Assembly (NCBI RefSeq): GCF_003464595.1
Contig: NZ_QRZF01000005.1
Coordinates: 1 to 64,000 of the forward strand
Origin: Bacteroides intestinalis
GTDB taxonomy: Bacteria > Bacteroidota > Bacteroidia > Bacteroidales > Bacteroidaceae
Direction of reading: 5' to 3'
DNA length: 64,000 nucleotides
Part shown: one piece after another, positions 8,884 through 17,932 of the stretch
Layout of the letters: every line of letters begins with the position of its first letter
How positions within the stretch are numbered: position 1 is the stretch's first letter
Notes under the pieces: model-generated
What the model was told of the DNA's origin: nothing
The model's database searches: none
Seen by the model: the letters and a program-made list of their open reading frames with translations, nothing else
Position numbers and translations under genes: made by a program

Positions 8884-11800
8884 CTATTTCTTTCCCAGTT
8901 TCGAACTCGGTAAATACCCAAAGAATTCTTTAAAACACTTTGTGAAGTACTTCGGATCATTAAAACCTACAGCATAAGCTATCTCAGAAACATTGATGTC
9001 TCCAGGTCCTTCCTGTATCATTCGTTGCGCCACGTTCAGACGGTAATTCTTCATAAACTGTCCGATAGGTTGCCCTGTGAGGTCCTGCATTTTTTTGTTG
9101 ACGAGCGTCTTGCTATATCCCATATCACGCACAAAACGTTCCAGGTTATATTCTGCATCGGCATAGTGCTCCTTCATCAGGTTGACGGCATTCGTAATGA
9201 ATGTCTTGTCCCGCGACTCTTCCTTCACATGCAGCTCTTCCACATTGCTGCTGGATGAGAACATCTTCTTATACTTCTTCCGCAAATTCAGGATATTGCG
9301 AATACGAAGCCGGAGCACTTCTTCATCGAAAGGCTTACAGAGATACTCGTCCACGCCTATCTCGAAACTCTTTTTTTCCTGCACATCCGAGCGAAGTGCC
9401 GTAAGCATAAGGAACGGAATATGCGAAGTGGCCAGATTCTCCTTGATGCGGCGGGACAACTCCATACCATCCATCACAGGCATCATCAGGTCGCTAACTA
9501 TTAAATCTATCGTATGCTTCTGAACTATTTCAAGAGCTTCCTGCCCGTCGCCTGCCTCAAACAAACGGTAATCGCCCACAAGCAACGTACGGATATACGA
9601 GCGCATATCCTTATTATCTTCCACAATCAAGATGGTCTCTTTCTTCTGTGTATCTTCCGGTTGTAAGGTATCCGGCAGGTACACAGTACCGGGATCTTCC
9701 ACTATTTCTCCTCTTGTTTCCACTTGTTCACCGGGAACCAACGGCATCAACATACGGAACGAAGCCCCTCGCCCGGGATTATTACGGGCAAAAATTTCTC
9801 CCCCATGCAAGTATACAATCCGTTTACACAGGAAAAGACCGATACCCGTACCACTCTGCCCGTAAACCGGATATTTCGTACTCTTCTTAGATTGATAGAA
9901 ACGGTCGAAAATCTTCTCCATGTCTTCCGCCACAATACCGTGTCCCGTATCACATACATTCATATAGAGCAACTTCTCTCCGCCTTCACCCTTAATGGTT
10001 GCCACAAATATATCAATGCGACCACCGTCGGGCGTAAACTTAATGGCATTCGAAACCAGATTAACCAGCACCTTACGCATATATCCGGGATCAATCATCA
10101 GGAAAGGATTCTCCAATCGGAAATAAGTGCATATATCAATCTGCCTCTCCTTTGCAAAAACCCTGAAAGGTATCAGCAACTCAGATAAGAACTCGACAAA
10201 ATTCGAGGAGCGCTTATCCAACACCACTTTATCAATGTCCAGTTTCCGGAAGTCCATCAGTTCATTGACCAGGGAGAGCAGATACCGCGAATTCCGCTCG
10301 GCTATCTGTAACTGTGCCTTCACCGCCTCGTCCTGTGTCTCCTTCAGGGCATGCTCAATGGGACCGTGAATCAATGTAACCGGAGTACGGAACTCATGCG
10401 TGATATTTGTAAAGAAAGCAATCTTCTCTTCCGTAATCTCCCTCACGTGCTGGGCCATGGCTTCCAATTGCTTGTTTTGGACAGCCAGTTCCTGCGTACG
10501 CAGTTCCACTTCCTTTTCCAATCGTGCTTTCTGTTCACGATAGCTCCGGGTCTTGCGCTTATAGAATAAATAGATAGCAATGCAAATGGCTATGACAAGA
10601 AGTAGGTAGAACCAACCGGACTTATAAAAATAAGGTGTGATTCCGACTTCTATTTCAGTCGTTTCTTCCGACCAGCGCCCCAACTCATCCGTTGCGCGAA
10701 CCTGCAATGTATAGTTTCCCGGCGGAACAGCCGTATACCGGGCCATGCCATCACCCGGCTGAGTTTCGTTCCATTCCTCCTCGTACCCCTGCAGACGATA
10801 AGCAAAACGGATACGGCTACTGTTTCCATAATTCTGCGTAGTAAAACCGATAGAGAAACGGTTCTCCCGTTCATGCAGGAAGATGCCGGAAGCAAGGGTG
10901 ATGTTTTCTTTCAGATAACCACCACTGGAAGGATAAATCATATTTCCGCCAATGGCCAGGGAAGAAAGTTTCACATGCGAATCCGCAGGCTGCGAAGCCT
11001 CATCGTCAGGGTGGATGATAACCAGTCCGTCCAGGGTTGCCATATAGATGAAGTCATGCCGCTCCGAGTAATGGATACCGTTCCAATAAAACTGGGTAGC
11101 GGGCAAACCATCGGCCTGCGTATAGTTGCTGAATGTCATCGCCTGGATATTCAACCGGGACACTCCATCATTCGTAGTCAACCACAAGTTCCCCTGTCCG
11201 TCTTCCGCCATGCCGATAATTGTATTATTAGGCAGCCCGTGGCGCGTCGTATAGTTTCTGAACACAAAGTGATTATTCTTGTCGCTCGTCAACTGATACA
11301 GGCCGCTTCCGTTACCTCCCAGCCAGATGGTTCCGTTTTTGTCTTCCAGAATACTGTTGATCTTTTCCAGTTGAGTGGACTGCGGATTATCCAGTTTATA
11401 TTTGAGGTACTTATAGTCAAAACGTTTATTCGACTTGGCAAAAGAAGCAAGGTCTACGATAAAGACACCTTGTGTAGTACCTACCCAGAGGCGTTTCTTA
11501 CTGTCAATCAGTAAAGCATAGATAGCCTCAAACTCATTGTCAGACTGATCGAACAGTACACGAATGAAAGTATCCTTCCGTTTGTCGTAGAAGTGTACTC
11601 CTCGCGTGGAGCCGAACCATATTCCATGATTAATCACATCTTCGCAGGCACTGTTGATAAAGTCTCCTTCCAATTCAGGAATATTCTCACAAGTATAACG
11701 CTTGAAGGTACGGTTATTGGGGATATTCAGGTCGATCTCATTAATCCCCACACCCCAGGTATATGCCCACAGGCGGTTATCGGAATCTATCAGGACACCC

Positions 11801-13056
11801 ATCAGGGTATTGTTGCTGACAGAGGTTATGTCATTGGGAGAAAAGAGGTGGTGGACGCAAGATTTACTATCTTCATTCCACTTCATCAGGCCGCGCTCTA
11901 CCAAGGCTATCCAGAGGTTCCCGTCCTTGTCTTCATCCACCGCATTCACAGGCGTAGGGGCGTCGTTTTCTGTATCCGCACTCCCACACGTCCACAGTTT
12001 CGTCTGAAGCCGTTTCGGAGAGAGCAGGTTGATGCCACCGGTTTCAGTACCCAGCCAAATGGTCTCACCATCGGTAAACAGGCAGTTGATGGCATTACAG
12101 TTGATGGTAACTCCCCCTCGTTCACTGGTCTGACGAATGAATGAGAAAGTATCCGTGTCTTTATCATAGACATTCAGTCCGTTAAGGGTGGATACAATCA
12201 GGTGTCCCCGTTCCGTCAGTTTGATATCCGTTATATAAGCCTGGCTCAGCATCCCGGGGCGGTGGGTGGAGTAACGATAGCGTTTCAGACTTTGCCCGGC
12301 ATGGTGGTATTTGAATAAGCCACGGTTAGAACCAATCCACAGCAAATCGCCGTCTACCTGCATACAGGAGATCCGCCAGTCTTCACTGAAAGAAACCAGG
12401 CTGTCAGACAGTTTCTCCACTTTCAGAAGATGTCCTTCATGCTTCGTGATGCGGCACACTTCATTGTCAATACCTGCACAAACTGTCCAACCCAGATCGG
12501 TGACAGCATGCACCGGAGAAGCACACTCACTCTCCAGATGATAGTAATTCTTTATAGATCCTTCAGCATCCAGTTCTATACACCACAAATCCTTGTTAGC
12601 GGAAATCCAGACATCACCCTGATTGTCTTTATAAACCGTACTTACGTTTTCATTCATCAACCTTCGTAGCGGACTGTCTGATGGAACAGGTAACTCCACC
12701 AAAGCATAAGTATCCAGGTTGAGAATGTCGATGCCACCCTCGGAGGCTATCCAAAGGCGTCGGAAGTTGTCTTCACAGACCTTATGAACAAAGTCGTTCT
12801 TGAGACATATCGGTTCCGTTTGAGTGCCATAGTTCAGGAATTGATAACCGTCATAGCGACCTATTCCGTAATGCGTAGCAACCCATACATATCCCTCGGA
12901 GTCCTTAAAGATATCACTCACAAAACTATAGGGTAACCCTGCAGTTTCAGTAATAAACTTAAAGTTGTACTGGCTGAAAAAGCGATCCATGCTTTCCGAA
13001 AAAAGCGGTGGAAGCTGCATCAGACAAATGAGGAATATCAGGATACGTCGCTTCAT
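8884..13056 (-). CDS. Hybrid two-component system sensor-regulator (HTCS1)
   Basis: A 1390-residue single-chain sensor and transcription regulator. In order: a signal peptide (LIFLICLMQLPPLFS); a long periplasmic region of two-component-regulator propeller repeats (for example DIFKDSEGYVWVATHYGIGRYDG); a Y_Y_Y domain; one membrane segment near 812-832; a histidine kinase with THEFRTP near 889 and a GTGIGLFLC ATPase box; a receiver with VSDLMMPVMDG near 1188; and a C-terminal AraC helix-turn-helix (SEIAYAVGFNDPKYFTKCFKEFFG). It should sense a glycan breakdown product in the periplasm and activate the adjacent GH89-to-GH28 genes. It lies 33 bp downstream of the acetyl-CoA synthetase gene and so may share its transcript. 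Confidence 0.95.
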   Translation of the reverse strand: MKRRILIFLICLMQLPPLFSESMDRFFSQYNFKFITETAGLPYSFVSDIFKDSEGYVWVATHYGIGRYDGYQFLNYGTQTEPICLKNDFVHKVCEDNFRRLWIASEGGIDILNLDTYALVELPVPSDSPLRRLMNENVSTVYKDNQGDVWISANKDLWCIELDAEGSIKNYYHLESECASPVHAVTDLGWTVCAGIDNEVCRITKHEGHLLKVEKLSDSLVSFSEDWRISCMQVDGDLLWIGSNRGLFKYHHAGQSLKRYRYSTHRPGMLSQAYITDIKLTERGHLIVSTLNGLNVYDKDTDTFSFIRQTSERGGVTINCNAINCLFTDGETIWLGTETGGINLLSPKRLQTKLWTCGSADTENDAPTPVNAVDEDKDGNLWIALVERGLMKWNEDSKSCVHHLFSPNDITSVSNNTLMGVLIDSDNRLWAYTWGVGINEIDLNIPNNRTFKRYTCENIPELEGDFINSACEDVINHGIWFGSTRGVHFYDKRKDTFIRVLFDQSDNEFEAIYALLIDSKKRLWVGTTQGVFIVDLASFAKSNKRFDYKYLKYKLDNPQSTQLEKINSILEDKNGTIWLGGNGSGLYQLTSDKNNHFVFRNYTTRHGLPNNTIIGMAEDGQGNLWLTTNDGVSRLNIQAMTFSNYTQADGLPATQFYWNGIHYSERHDFIYMATLDGLVIIHPDDEASQPADSHVKLSSLAIGGNMIYPSSGGYLKENITLASGIFLHERENRFSIGFTTQNYGNSSRIRFAYRLQGYEEEWNETQPGDGMARYTAVPPGNYTLQVRATDELGRWSEETTEIEVGITPYFYKSGWFYLLLVIAICIAIYLFYKRKTRSYREQKARLEKEVELRTQELAVQNKQLEAMAQHVREITEEKIAFFTNITHEFRTPVTLIHGPIEHALKETQDEAVKAQLQIAERNSRYLLSLVNELMDFRKLDIDKVVLDKRSSNFVEFLSELLIPFRVFAKERQIDICTYFRLENPFLMIDPGYMRKVLVNLVSNAIKFTPDGGRIDIFVATIKGEGGEKLLYMNVCDTGHGIVAEDMEKIFDRFYQSKKSTKYPVYGQSGTGIGLFLCKRIVYLHGGEIFARNNPGRGASFRMLMPLVPGEQVETRGEIVEDPGTVYLPDTLQPEDTQKKETILIVEDNKDMRSYIRTLLVGDYRLFEAGDGQEALEIVQKHTIDLIVSDLMMPVMDGMELSRRIKENLATSHIPFLMLTALRSDVQEKKSFEIGVDEYLCKPFDEEVLRLRIRNILNLRKKYKKMFSSSSNVEELHVKEESRDKTFITNAVNLMKEHYADAEYNLERFVRDMGYSKTLVNKKMQDLTGQPIGQFMKNYRLNVAQRMIQEGPGDINVSEIAYAVGFNDPKYFTKCFKEFFGYLPSSKLGKK

Positions 13057-13060
13057 GTAA

Positions 13061-13089
13061 GTTACAAATTACGAATTACAAGTGACAAG
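13061..13089. repeat. Short repeated linker between acetyl-CoA synthetase and HTCS1
   Basis: A gene-junction sequence built from near-repeats of TTACAAATTAC / GAATTACAAG / TGACAAG. It fills the whole 33-bp gap between two minus-strand genes and is similar in style to the linkers at 6582-6602 and 87-107. Role unknown. Confidence 0.5.
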
Positions 13090-15153
13090 CTACTTCTTTT
13101 CTATCCGGATACGGGCATCCACTGCAATCACATGTTTCTCCGTAGCCAAAAGCGGATTAATATCCATTTCTTTAATCTCCGTAGCAAAGCGTAGCAAAGT
13201 GGAGAGGCGTACGATAATCTCAGCAAACTTATCCTCATTCACCCCTTTCTGTCCGCGCGTTCCCTTGATAATCTTGTAAGCGCGGAGAGAATGGATCATA
13301 GAGTAAGCCTCTTCGTACGAAAGTGGTGCCAAACCGGAAGAAACGTCTTTAAGCACTTCCACAAAGATGCCACCCAAACCGCAAAGCACCACATGACCGA
13401 ATTTAGCTTCATACTTGGCACCTACAAAAAGTTCCGTACCTGCCAGCATAGGTTGTACCAGTATCCCCGTCACTTCGGGAATTTGCATCATACGTTCAAA
13501 TTCAAACGCCAGATGCTGTTCTCCTTTTATATTAAGCACTACGCCACCGACATCTGATTTATGAACAGGCCCCACAACCTTTGCCACCACAGGGAAACCT
13601 GTACGACGGGCAAAGGCCAGTATTTCGTCTTTATTAGAAGACACGAATTCTTCAACGATAGGAATACCGGCAGCATGAAGCAACGCCTGCACATAATGCG
13701 GTTGGATATACCCGTCTTCGGGAATAGAATCTATAATACGGCGAATACGCGGCACATCCACACCAAAGAGCTCGATCTCATTGGTAGCAGGACGGGGAGC
13801 ATTCATGATACGTGACAAGGCTGTGCCCAGCGTCACTTCATCGGCAAAGTTCACATGACCTTTAGCAAGAAAAGCGGCAACTTCCGCTCCGGCGGTATTG
13901 ATAGAAGGGAGAATGGGGAAGATAGGTTTACTGCAGGTCTGCATCTTCTCATGCAGCACATCGTACATTTCGAACATGGTAACCAGTCCCGGCGTACCGA
14001 AAATAGCCAAAACGGCATCTATCGTATCGAATTTCTCTTCGCAGTATTCCAGACAGAGCCGCAGATGATCGGGAGTTCCCGTAGCCAGGATATCAATCGG
14101 ATTTCCTACAGCCGCACCGGGAAAGAGTTTTCCTTTCAGTTCATCTACAACCGGGCCTTCCAGTTTAGGGACATTCAGTCCGCCTTTACTCAAAGCATCG
14201 GTCAGCATCACTCCCGGACCTCCGGCATGAGTAATGATAGCGAAGTTCTTCCCTTTCAATTCCGGCAGGGTAAAGATACATCCCACTGTCGTCAGCTCTT
14301 CGCGTGAGTAGCAACGTACAATACCGGCTTTACGGAACAAAGCTTCCACTGCCGAGTCCGAACTGGCAATGGCTCCTGTATGCGAAGATGCCGCACGGCT
14401 TCCACTCTCGCTACTGCCAGCCTTGATAGCAGCAATCTTACAACCTTTCTTAATTAAAGAAGAAGCGTGGAACAACAGGCGGTCGGGATCACCGATACTT
14501 TCGATATAGAGTAATTTGATCTTAGAATCTTTGTCCGGTTGGAAGTTCTCGTCCATATATTGCAATACGTCTTCCACACCTATCTGCTTCGCATTTCCCA
14601 CAGACCAAACGGAGTTGAACTGCAAACCTTTTGTTACGGCACTCTCCAGAATGAAAACGGCAGTCGCACCGGAACTGGATATCAAATCGACTCCTTGTGG
14701 ATGCAGTTGCGGGATGGGTTGGCTGAACACACTATGATGCCAGGTATTCATCAGTCCAATGCAATTCGGTCCTATCAAGGAAGCTCCATACTTATTCACT
14801 GTTTCCAGAATACGGTCTTCCAGCAATGCACCCTCATGTGTCTCCTCACCAAACCCAGCGGAAAGGATGATAAACGCACGTACCTGCTTTTCAGCAGCAA
14901 GCACCTCCACAGCATCCGGGCACATCTGTGCCGGAATGGCAAGTATAGCCAAATCCGTATCGGGGATGTCCTTCACATCTGCATAAGCTGTTACACCTTG
15001 TACTTCTGTCTCTTTGGGGTTTACAGCACGGAGTTCTCCGGTATAGCCACCGTTAATAAGATTACGCAGGATGGCGCCTCCCGGCTTGTGCACATTATTG
15101 GATGCTCCCACCACTACAATACTGGCAGGACGAAGCAATTGGTTTGTTATCAT
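13090..15153 (-). CDS. ADP-forming acetate--CoA ligase (fused alpha-beta)
   Basis: A 687-residue NDP-forming acetyl-CoA synthetase that converts acetyl-CoA, ADP and phosphate to acetate, CoA and ATP in the cytosol. The order is a CoA-binding Rossmann domain (IVVVGASNNVHKPGGAILRNL), succinyl-CoA ligase-like domains with the phosphohistidine loop SSHTGAIASSD near residue 255, and a C-terminal ATP-grasp domain with PVHKSDVGGVVLNI near 531 carrying the second conserved histidine. Both halves are fused in one chain, as in many anaerobes. It has its own promoter-like -7 box at 15188-15195. It is a core metabolic gene separating the first enzyme cluster from PUL1. Confidence 0.93.
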   Translation of the reverse strand: MITNQLLRPASIVVVGASNNVHKPGGAILRNLINGGYTGELRAVNPKETEVQGVTAYADVKDIPDTDLAILAIPAQMCPDAVEVLAAEKQVRAFIILSAGFGEETHEGALLEDRILETVNKYGASLIGPNCIGLMNTWHHSVFSQPIPQLHPQGVDLISSSGATAVFILESAVTKGLQFNSVWSVGNAKQIGVEDVLQYMDENFQPDKDSKIKLLYIESIGDPDRLLFHASSLIKKGCKIAAIKAGSSESGSRAASSHTGAIASSDSAVEALFRKAGIVRCYSREELTTVGCIFTLPELKGKNFAIITHAGGPGVMLTDALSKGGLNVPKLEGPVVDELKGKLFPGAAVGNPIDILATGTPDHLRLCLEYCEEKFDTIDAVLAIFGTPGLVTMFEMYDVLHEKMQTCSKPIFPILPSINTAGAEVAAFLAKGHVNFADEVTLGTALSRIMNAPRPATNEIELFGVDVPRIRRIIDSIPEDGYIQPHYVQALLHAAGIPIVEEFVSSNKDEILAFARRTGFPVVAKVVGPVHKSDVGGVVLNIKGEQHLAFEFERMMQIPEVTGILVQPMLAGTELFVGAKYEAKFGHVVLCGLGGIFVEVLKDVSSGLAPLSYEEAYSMIHSLRAYKIIKGTRGQKGVNEDKFAEIIVRLSTLLRFATEIKEMDINPLLATEKHVIAVDARIRIEKK

Positions 15154-15187
15154 AGTTTGTTCACTTTAAGTTCAGGATACAATGTGA

Positions 15188-15195
15188 CAAATATA
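15188..15195 (-). promoter_or_regulatory. -7 element upstream of acetate--CoA ligase
   Basis: On the minus strand this reads TATATTTG, matching TAnnTTTG, 34 bases upstream of the ATG. No clear -33 TTTG is present at 19-21 bp. Confidence 0.5.
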
Positions 15196-15427
15196 CGTCT
15201 TTTTGTTCTATTAACGGAAGTTTATGCAAAAGTTTCATAAACCTATCTCTATTTAAAACTTTATAAGTATAAATAGAAGCCAAACATCATTCTAATAACC
15301 AATACTAAAATGATGGCAATCTGCAGGCAGACCTCCATCGATCTTTACTATTGGCTAATAATCCCCATCTACCAAAAACTCATTCGAAAATTACCTCTAT
15401 AGCAGTGCATTCATACTAGACGAATTA
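15196..15427. other. Intergenic stretch with no gene seen
   Basis: This is the AT-rich space between the acetyl-CoA synthetase promoter and the terminator of the SusCD1 transcript. I see no plausible ORF, RNA gene or mobile-element end in it. Confidence 0.6.
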
Positions 15428-15458
15428 ATAAAAAGCTGCCTCTTCACAGAGCCAGCTT
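15428..15458 (-). terminator. Rho-independent terminator after SusCD1
   Basis: On the minus strand, AAGCTG-G-CTCT pairs with AGAG-G-CAGCTT around a GTGA loop, giving a 10-pair stem with one G-G mismatch, and is followed by TTTTT. It lies about 150 bp downstream of the SusD1 stop, in the direction of its transcription. Confidence 0.75.
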
Positions 15459-15611
15459 CTCAATTGTTTAACTAATAATTAATGAAACAGTACTGAATAT
15501 ACTGTCCATATCGTAATTATCCATCATTTATGAATATATATCATTAACTATTATTGATTTAAAAATCCCCCCAAATTATACTCATAAACGATAGTCTAAT
15601 TCTACCATATA

Positions 15612-17912
15612 TCAATAACCATAATTCTGATATGCTTTCTTCGCTGACTCATCTAATGGAATACCATTCTCATCAGTTAAAAGGTCAATAACAGTTTGTG
15701 CAAAAGGTTTAAATGTATGAAATGGCTTGTAAAAACCTCTACCATTTCCCGTCTGTCCTTCTCCATTAATCAGGTTATCTGATGTATCCCACAATCCTGT
15801 TAAAGAAGAAGCCATTTGTTCGTGATAAATCATACGGTCAGCTTGCCATCCTGAGTGATGCAGATTCTCGTAATAAATCATTTCATGATTCAATTCGCGA
15901 GCCAATTCATTTAACATAAAATTCACAAACCTATCTTCAGTTGTCTGTGCCGTTGCTGGATAATTCTCTAATTTGGATTGTTCCGAACTACCATCCCACC
16001 AAGTAGCATCAATCAACATATCATTGCTTGTATCTTTTTCCACACTATAAGGCCACAATTGTTCTTGAGCTGTTAGATTCTCATGTCCAGGTTGCAATCT
16101 GGCAAGGACTTCTGAACGTGTTTCACCAATTTTAAAAGCTGCACGAGCACGCACTTTGTTTATATCTTGTATAGCTGCTCCAAAATCTCCCTTCCGTCCG
16201 TAAGCTTCAGCACGTAATAAATATGTTTCTGCCAAACGGAATATAGGTATATCGCGTGTGCCACCCGAACCATTGTATGCACCACGATTTGGATCATCAT
16301 ATTTCAATGTTCCCGGACTTGAGGTTGTACTCTGTTTATCTAATCCCATATAAGAATTGGTATTATAAGAATACGTTCCGGAAGCTGTCTGGATAGGGAC
16401 ACGATAATAATATTTATTATCTTCTTTCATCCAACGGGCAAATACAACAAATGGTTGTGCCAAAGCTTCTTTAATATCTATGGCAGTTTCTTTAGTATTC
16501 TCAATATATCCGAAAGCCAAATCATTTTTTCCCATTTTATGTTCTCCGGCTACTGCTTTACGATTACCCCAAGATTCTCTGTTGTAGGTAGGCCAGATAT
16601 TTTGGTTGAAATAATCAGCCATATCACTAGTCCATCTCACTGTAGCATTTCTGGAATCATCATACGCATAATAGTCTTCATTAGGTGCAGGCGTAGAAGT
16701 TGATGTCCCCCCTCGCAATCCTGTTTTAAATTCCAAGTGAAATGATTTCTGATATCTGGAATCAGCATGTTTATTTATATATAGATCATAACCAAAATCA
16801 TTAGTAAGTCCAATATTAGCTACTTTTGTAGGTCCTTCCCAGAAATTATCAGGAATTCCCCATGCTGCATTTGCGTAGCCCGCTCCGAGATAAACTATAA
16901 CCCGATTTCCATAACGCCCATTATCTGTTCCTGCCGGTCCATAAATACAAGTATGAATAATTTCCTTACTACTTTCGTTACTATAGTCATTTAGTGGATG
17001 TTTGAATAATGCTGCGTAGTTATCTTCCAATTCATAATAACCATGATTAATTACTTTACTTGCATAATAAATACAGGAATCCAAATCTGTACTTACACTA
17101 CCTTTGTATAGTAGTCCCAAATATGATTTTTCATTCGAATTGTCAATTGTTCCATCAGCATTACGTCCATACTCGGCTGTTCCATATTTTGCTCCTTGGG
17201 CTCTCTGCAAATAGAGTTTTGCCAAGAAATGAGCAGCTGCTCCTTTCGTAGCCCTCCCATATTCATTGCCTAAATTTAATTCGGTGACATCTGGCAGATT
17301 ATCATAGGCAAAACGTAAATCACCAATAATTAATTCATAGATTTCCTTAGAAGGCCGACGAACATAATGATAGTTTGAAGGTAATTCCTTAGTATATCCA
17401 TCTGGAATGTATACATCGCCATATAATGTATTCAGTATATATATTACATAAGCTCTATTAAATAATACCTCTGAAAGCCTCAAATTTGCATACTTATTAT
17501 CTGATACAAATTTCCCTTCTACTTCCTTATTGCGAATGGTAAGAATCGCACGGTTACAGTTATTAATAATAGGGTAATAGCCTAACAATGAATTTGACGA
17601 AAATTCACCACATAAGGCATTTGCCCAAGTTGCAATATTACCAGTTGATGCCCATAAGCCCGGTGTAAATAAGGCCTCATTAGCAGTTTTTATTGCAAAA
17701 TTATCTGCACCATACAACATAGCCCTAGGTCCTTGATGATACTGTTTACTAACACGAACAGCATCATATGTTCCTACTATTAACTGTTCAAGGCCTTTCT
17801 CTGTATTAAAATAATCTTGTGTAATGGTACCTACCATCTTTTCATCCAGAAAACTATCCGTACAGGAAATCGTTCCTAATACAATTATCACATATAGAAA
17901 ATATTTTTTCAT
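15612..17912 (-). CDS. SusD/RagB-like glycan-binding lipoprotein (PUL1)
   Basis: A surface lipoprotein of the SusD family, the lid of a SusC transporter, that binds oligosaccharide at the outer membrane. The signal ends GTISC (Cys17), followed by the usual DSFLDE. TPR-like helical segments and the family motifs FRLAETYLLRAEAYGRKGDFGAAIQDINKVRARA and the late NELARELNHEMIYYENLHHSGW are present. At 766 residues it is much longer than the usual 500-600, with extra sequence in the middle (about 400-520). It starts 20 bp after SusC1, so the pair is co-transcribed, and it is the last gene before a strong terminator. Confidence 0.93.
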   Translation of the reverse strand: MKKYFLYVIIVLGTISCTDSFLDEKMVGTITQDYFNTEKGLEQLIVGTYDAVRVSKQYHQGPRAMLYGADNFAIKTANEALFTPGLWASTGNIATWANALCGEFSSNSLLGYYPIINNCNRAILTIRNKEVEGKFVSDNKYANLRLSEVLFNRAYVIYILNTLYGDVYIPDGYTKELPSNYHYVRRPSKEIYELIIGDLRFAYDNLPDVTELNLGNEYGRATKGAAAHFLAKLYLQRAQGAKYGTAEYGRNADGTIDNSNEKSYLGLLYKGSVSTDLDSCIYYASKVINHGYYELEDNYAALFKHPLNDYSNESSKEIIHTCIYGPAGTDNGRYGNRVIVYLGAGYANAAWGIPDNFWEGPTKVANIGLTNDFGYDLYINKHADSRYQKSFHLEFKTGLRGGTSTSTPAPNEDYYAYDDSRNATVRWTSDMADYFNQNIWPTYNRESWGNRKAVAGEHKMGKNDLAFGYIENTKETAIDIKEALAQPFVVFARWMKEDNKYYYRVPIQTASGTYSYNTNSYMGLDKQSTTSSPGTLKYDDPNRGAYNGSGGTRDIPIFRLAETYLLRAEAYGRKGDFGAAIQDINKVRARAAFKIGETRSEVLARLQPGHENLTAQEQLWPYSVEKDTSNDMLIDATWWDGSSEQSKLENYPATAQTTEDRFVNFMLNELARELNHEMIYYENLHHSGWQADRMIYHEQMASSLTGLWDTSDNLINGEGQTGNGRGFYKPFHTFKPFAQTVIDLLTDENGIPLDESAKKAYQNYGY

Positions 17913-17932
17913 CTTATTTATACAATTAATGT

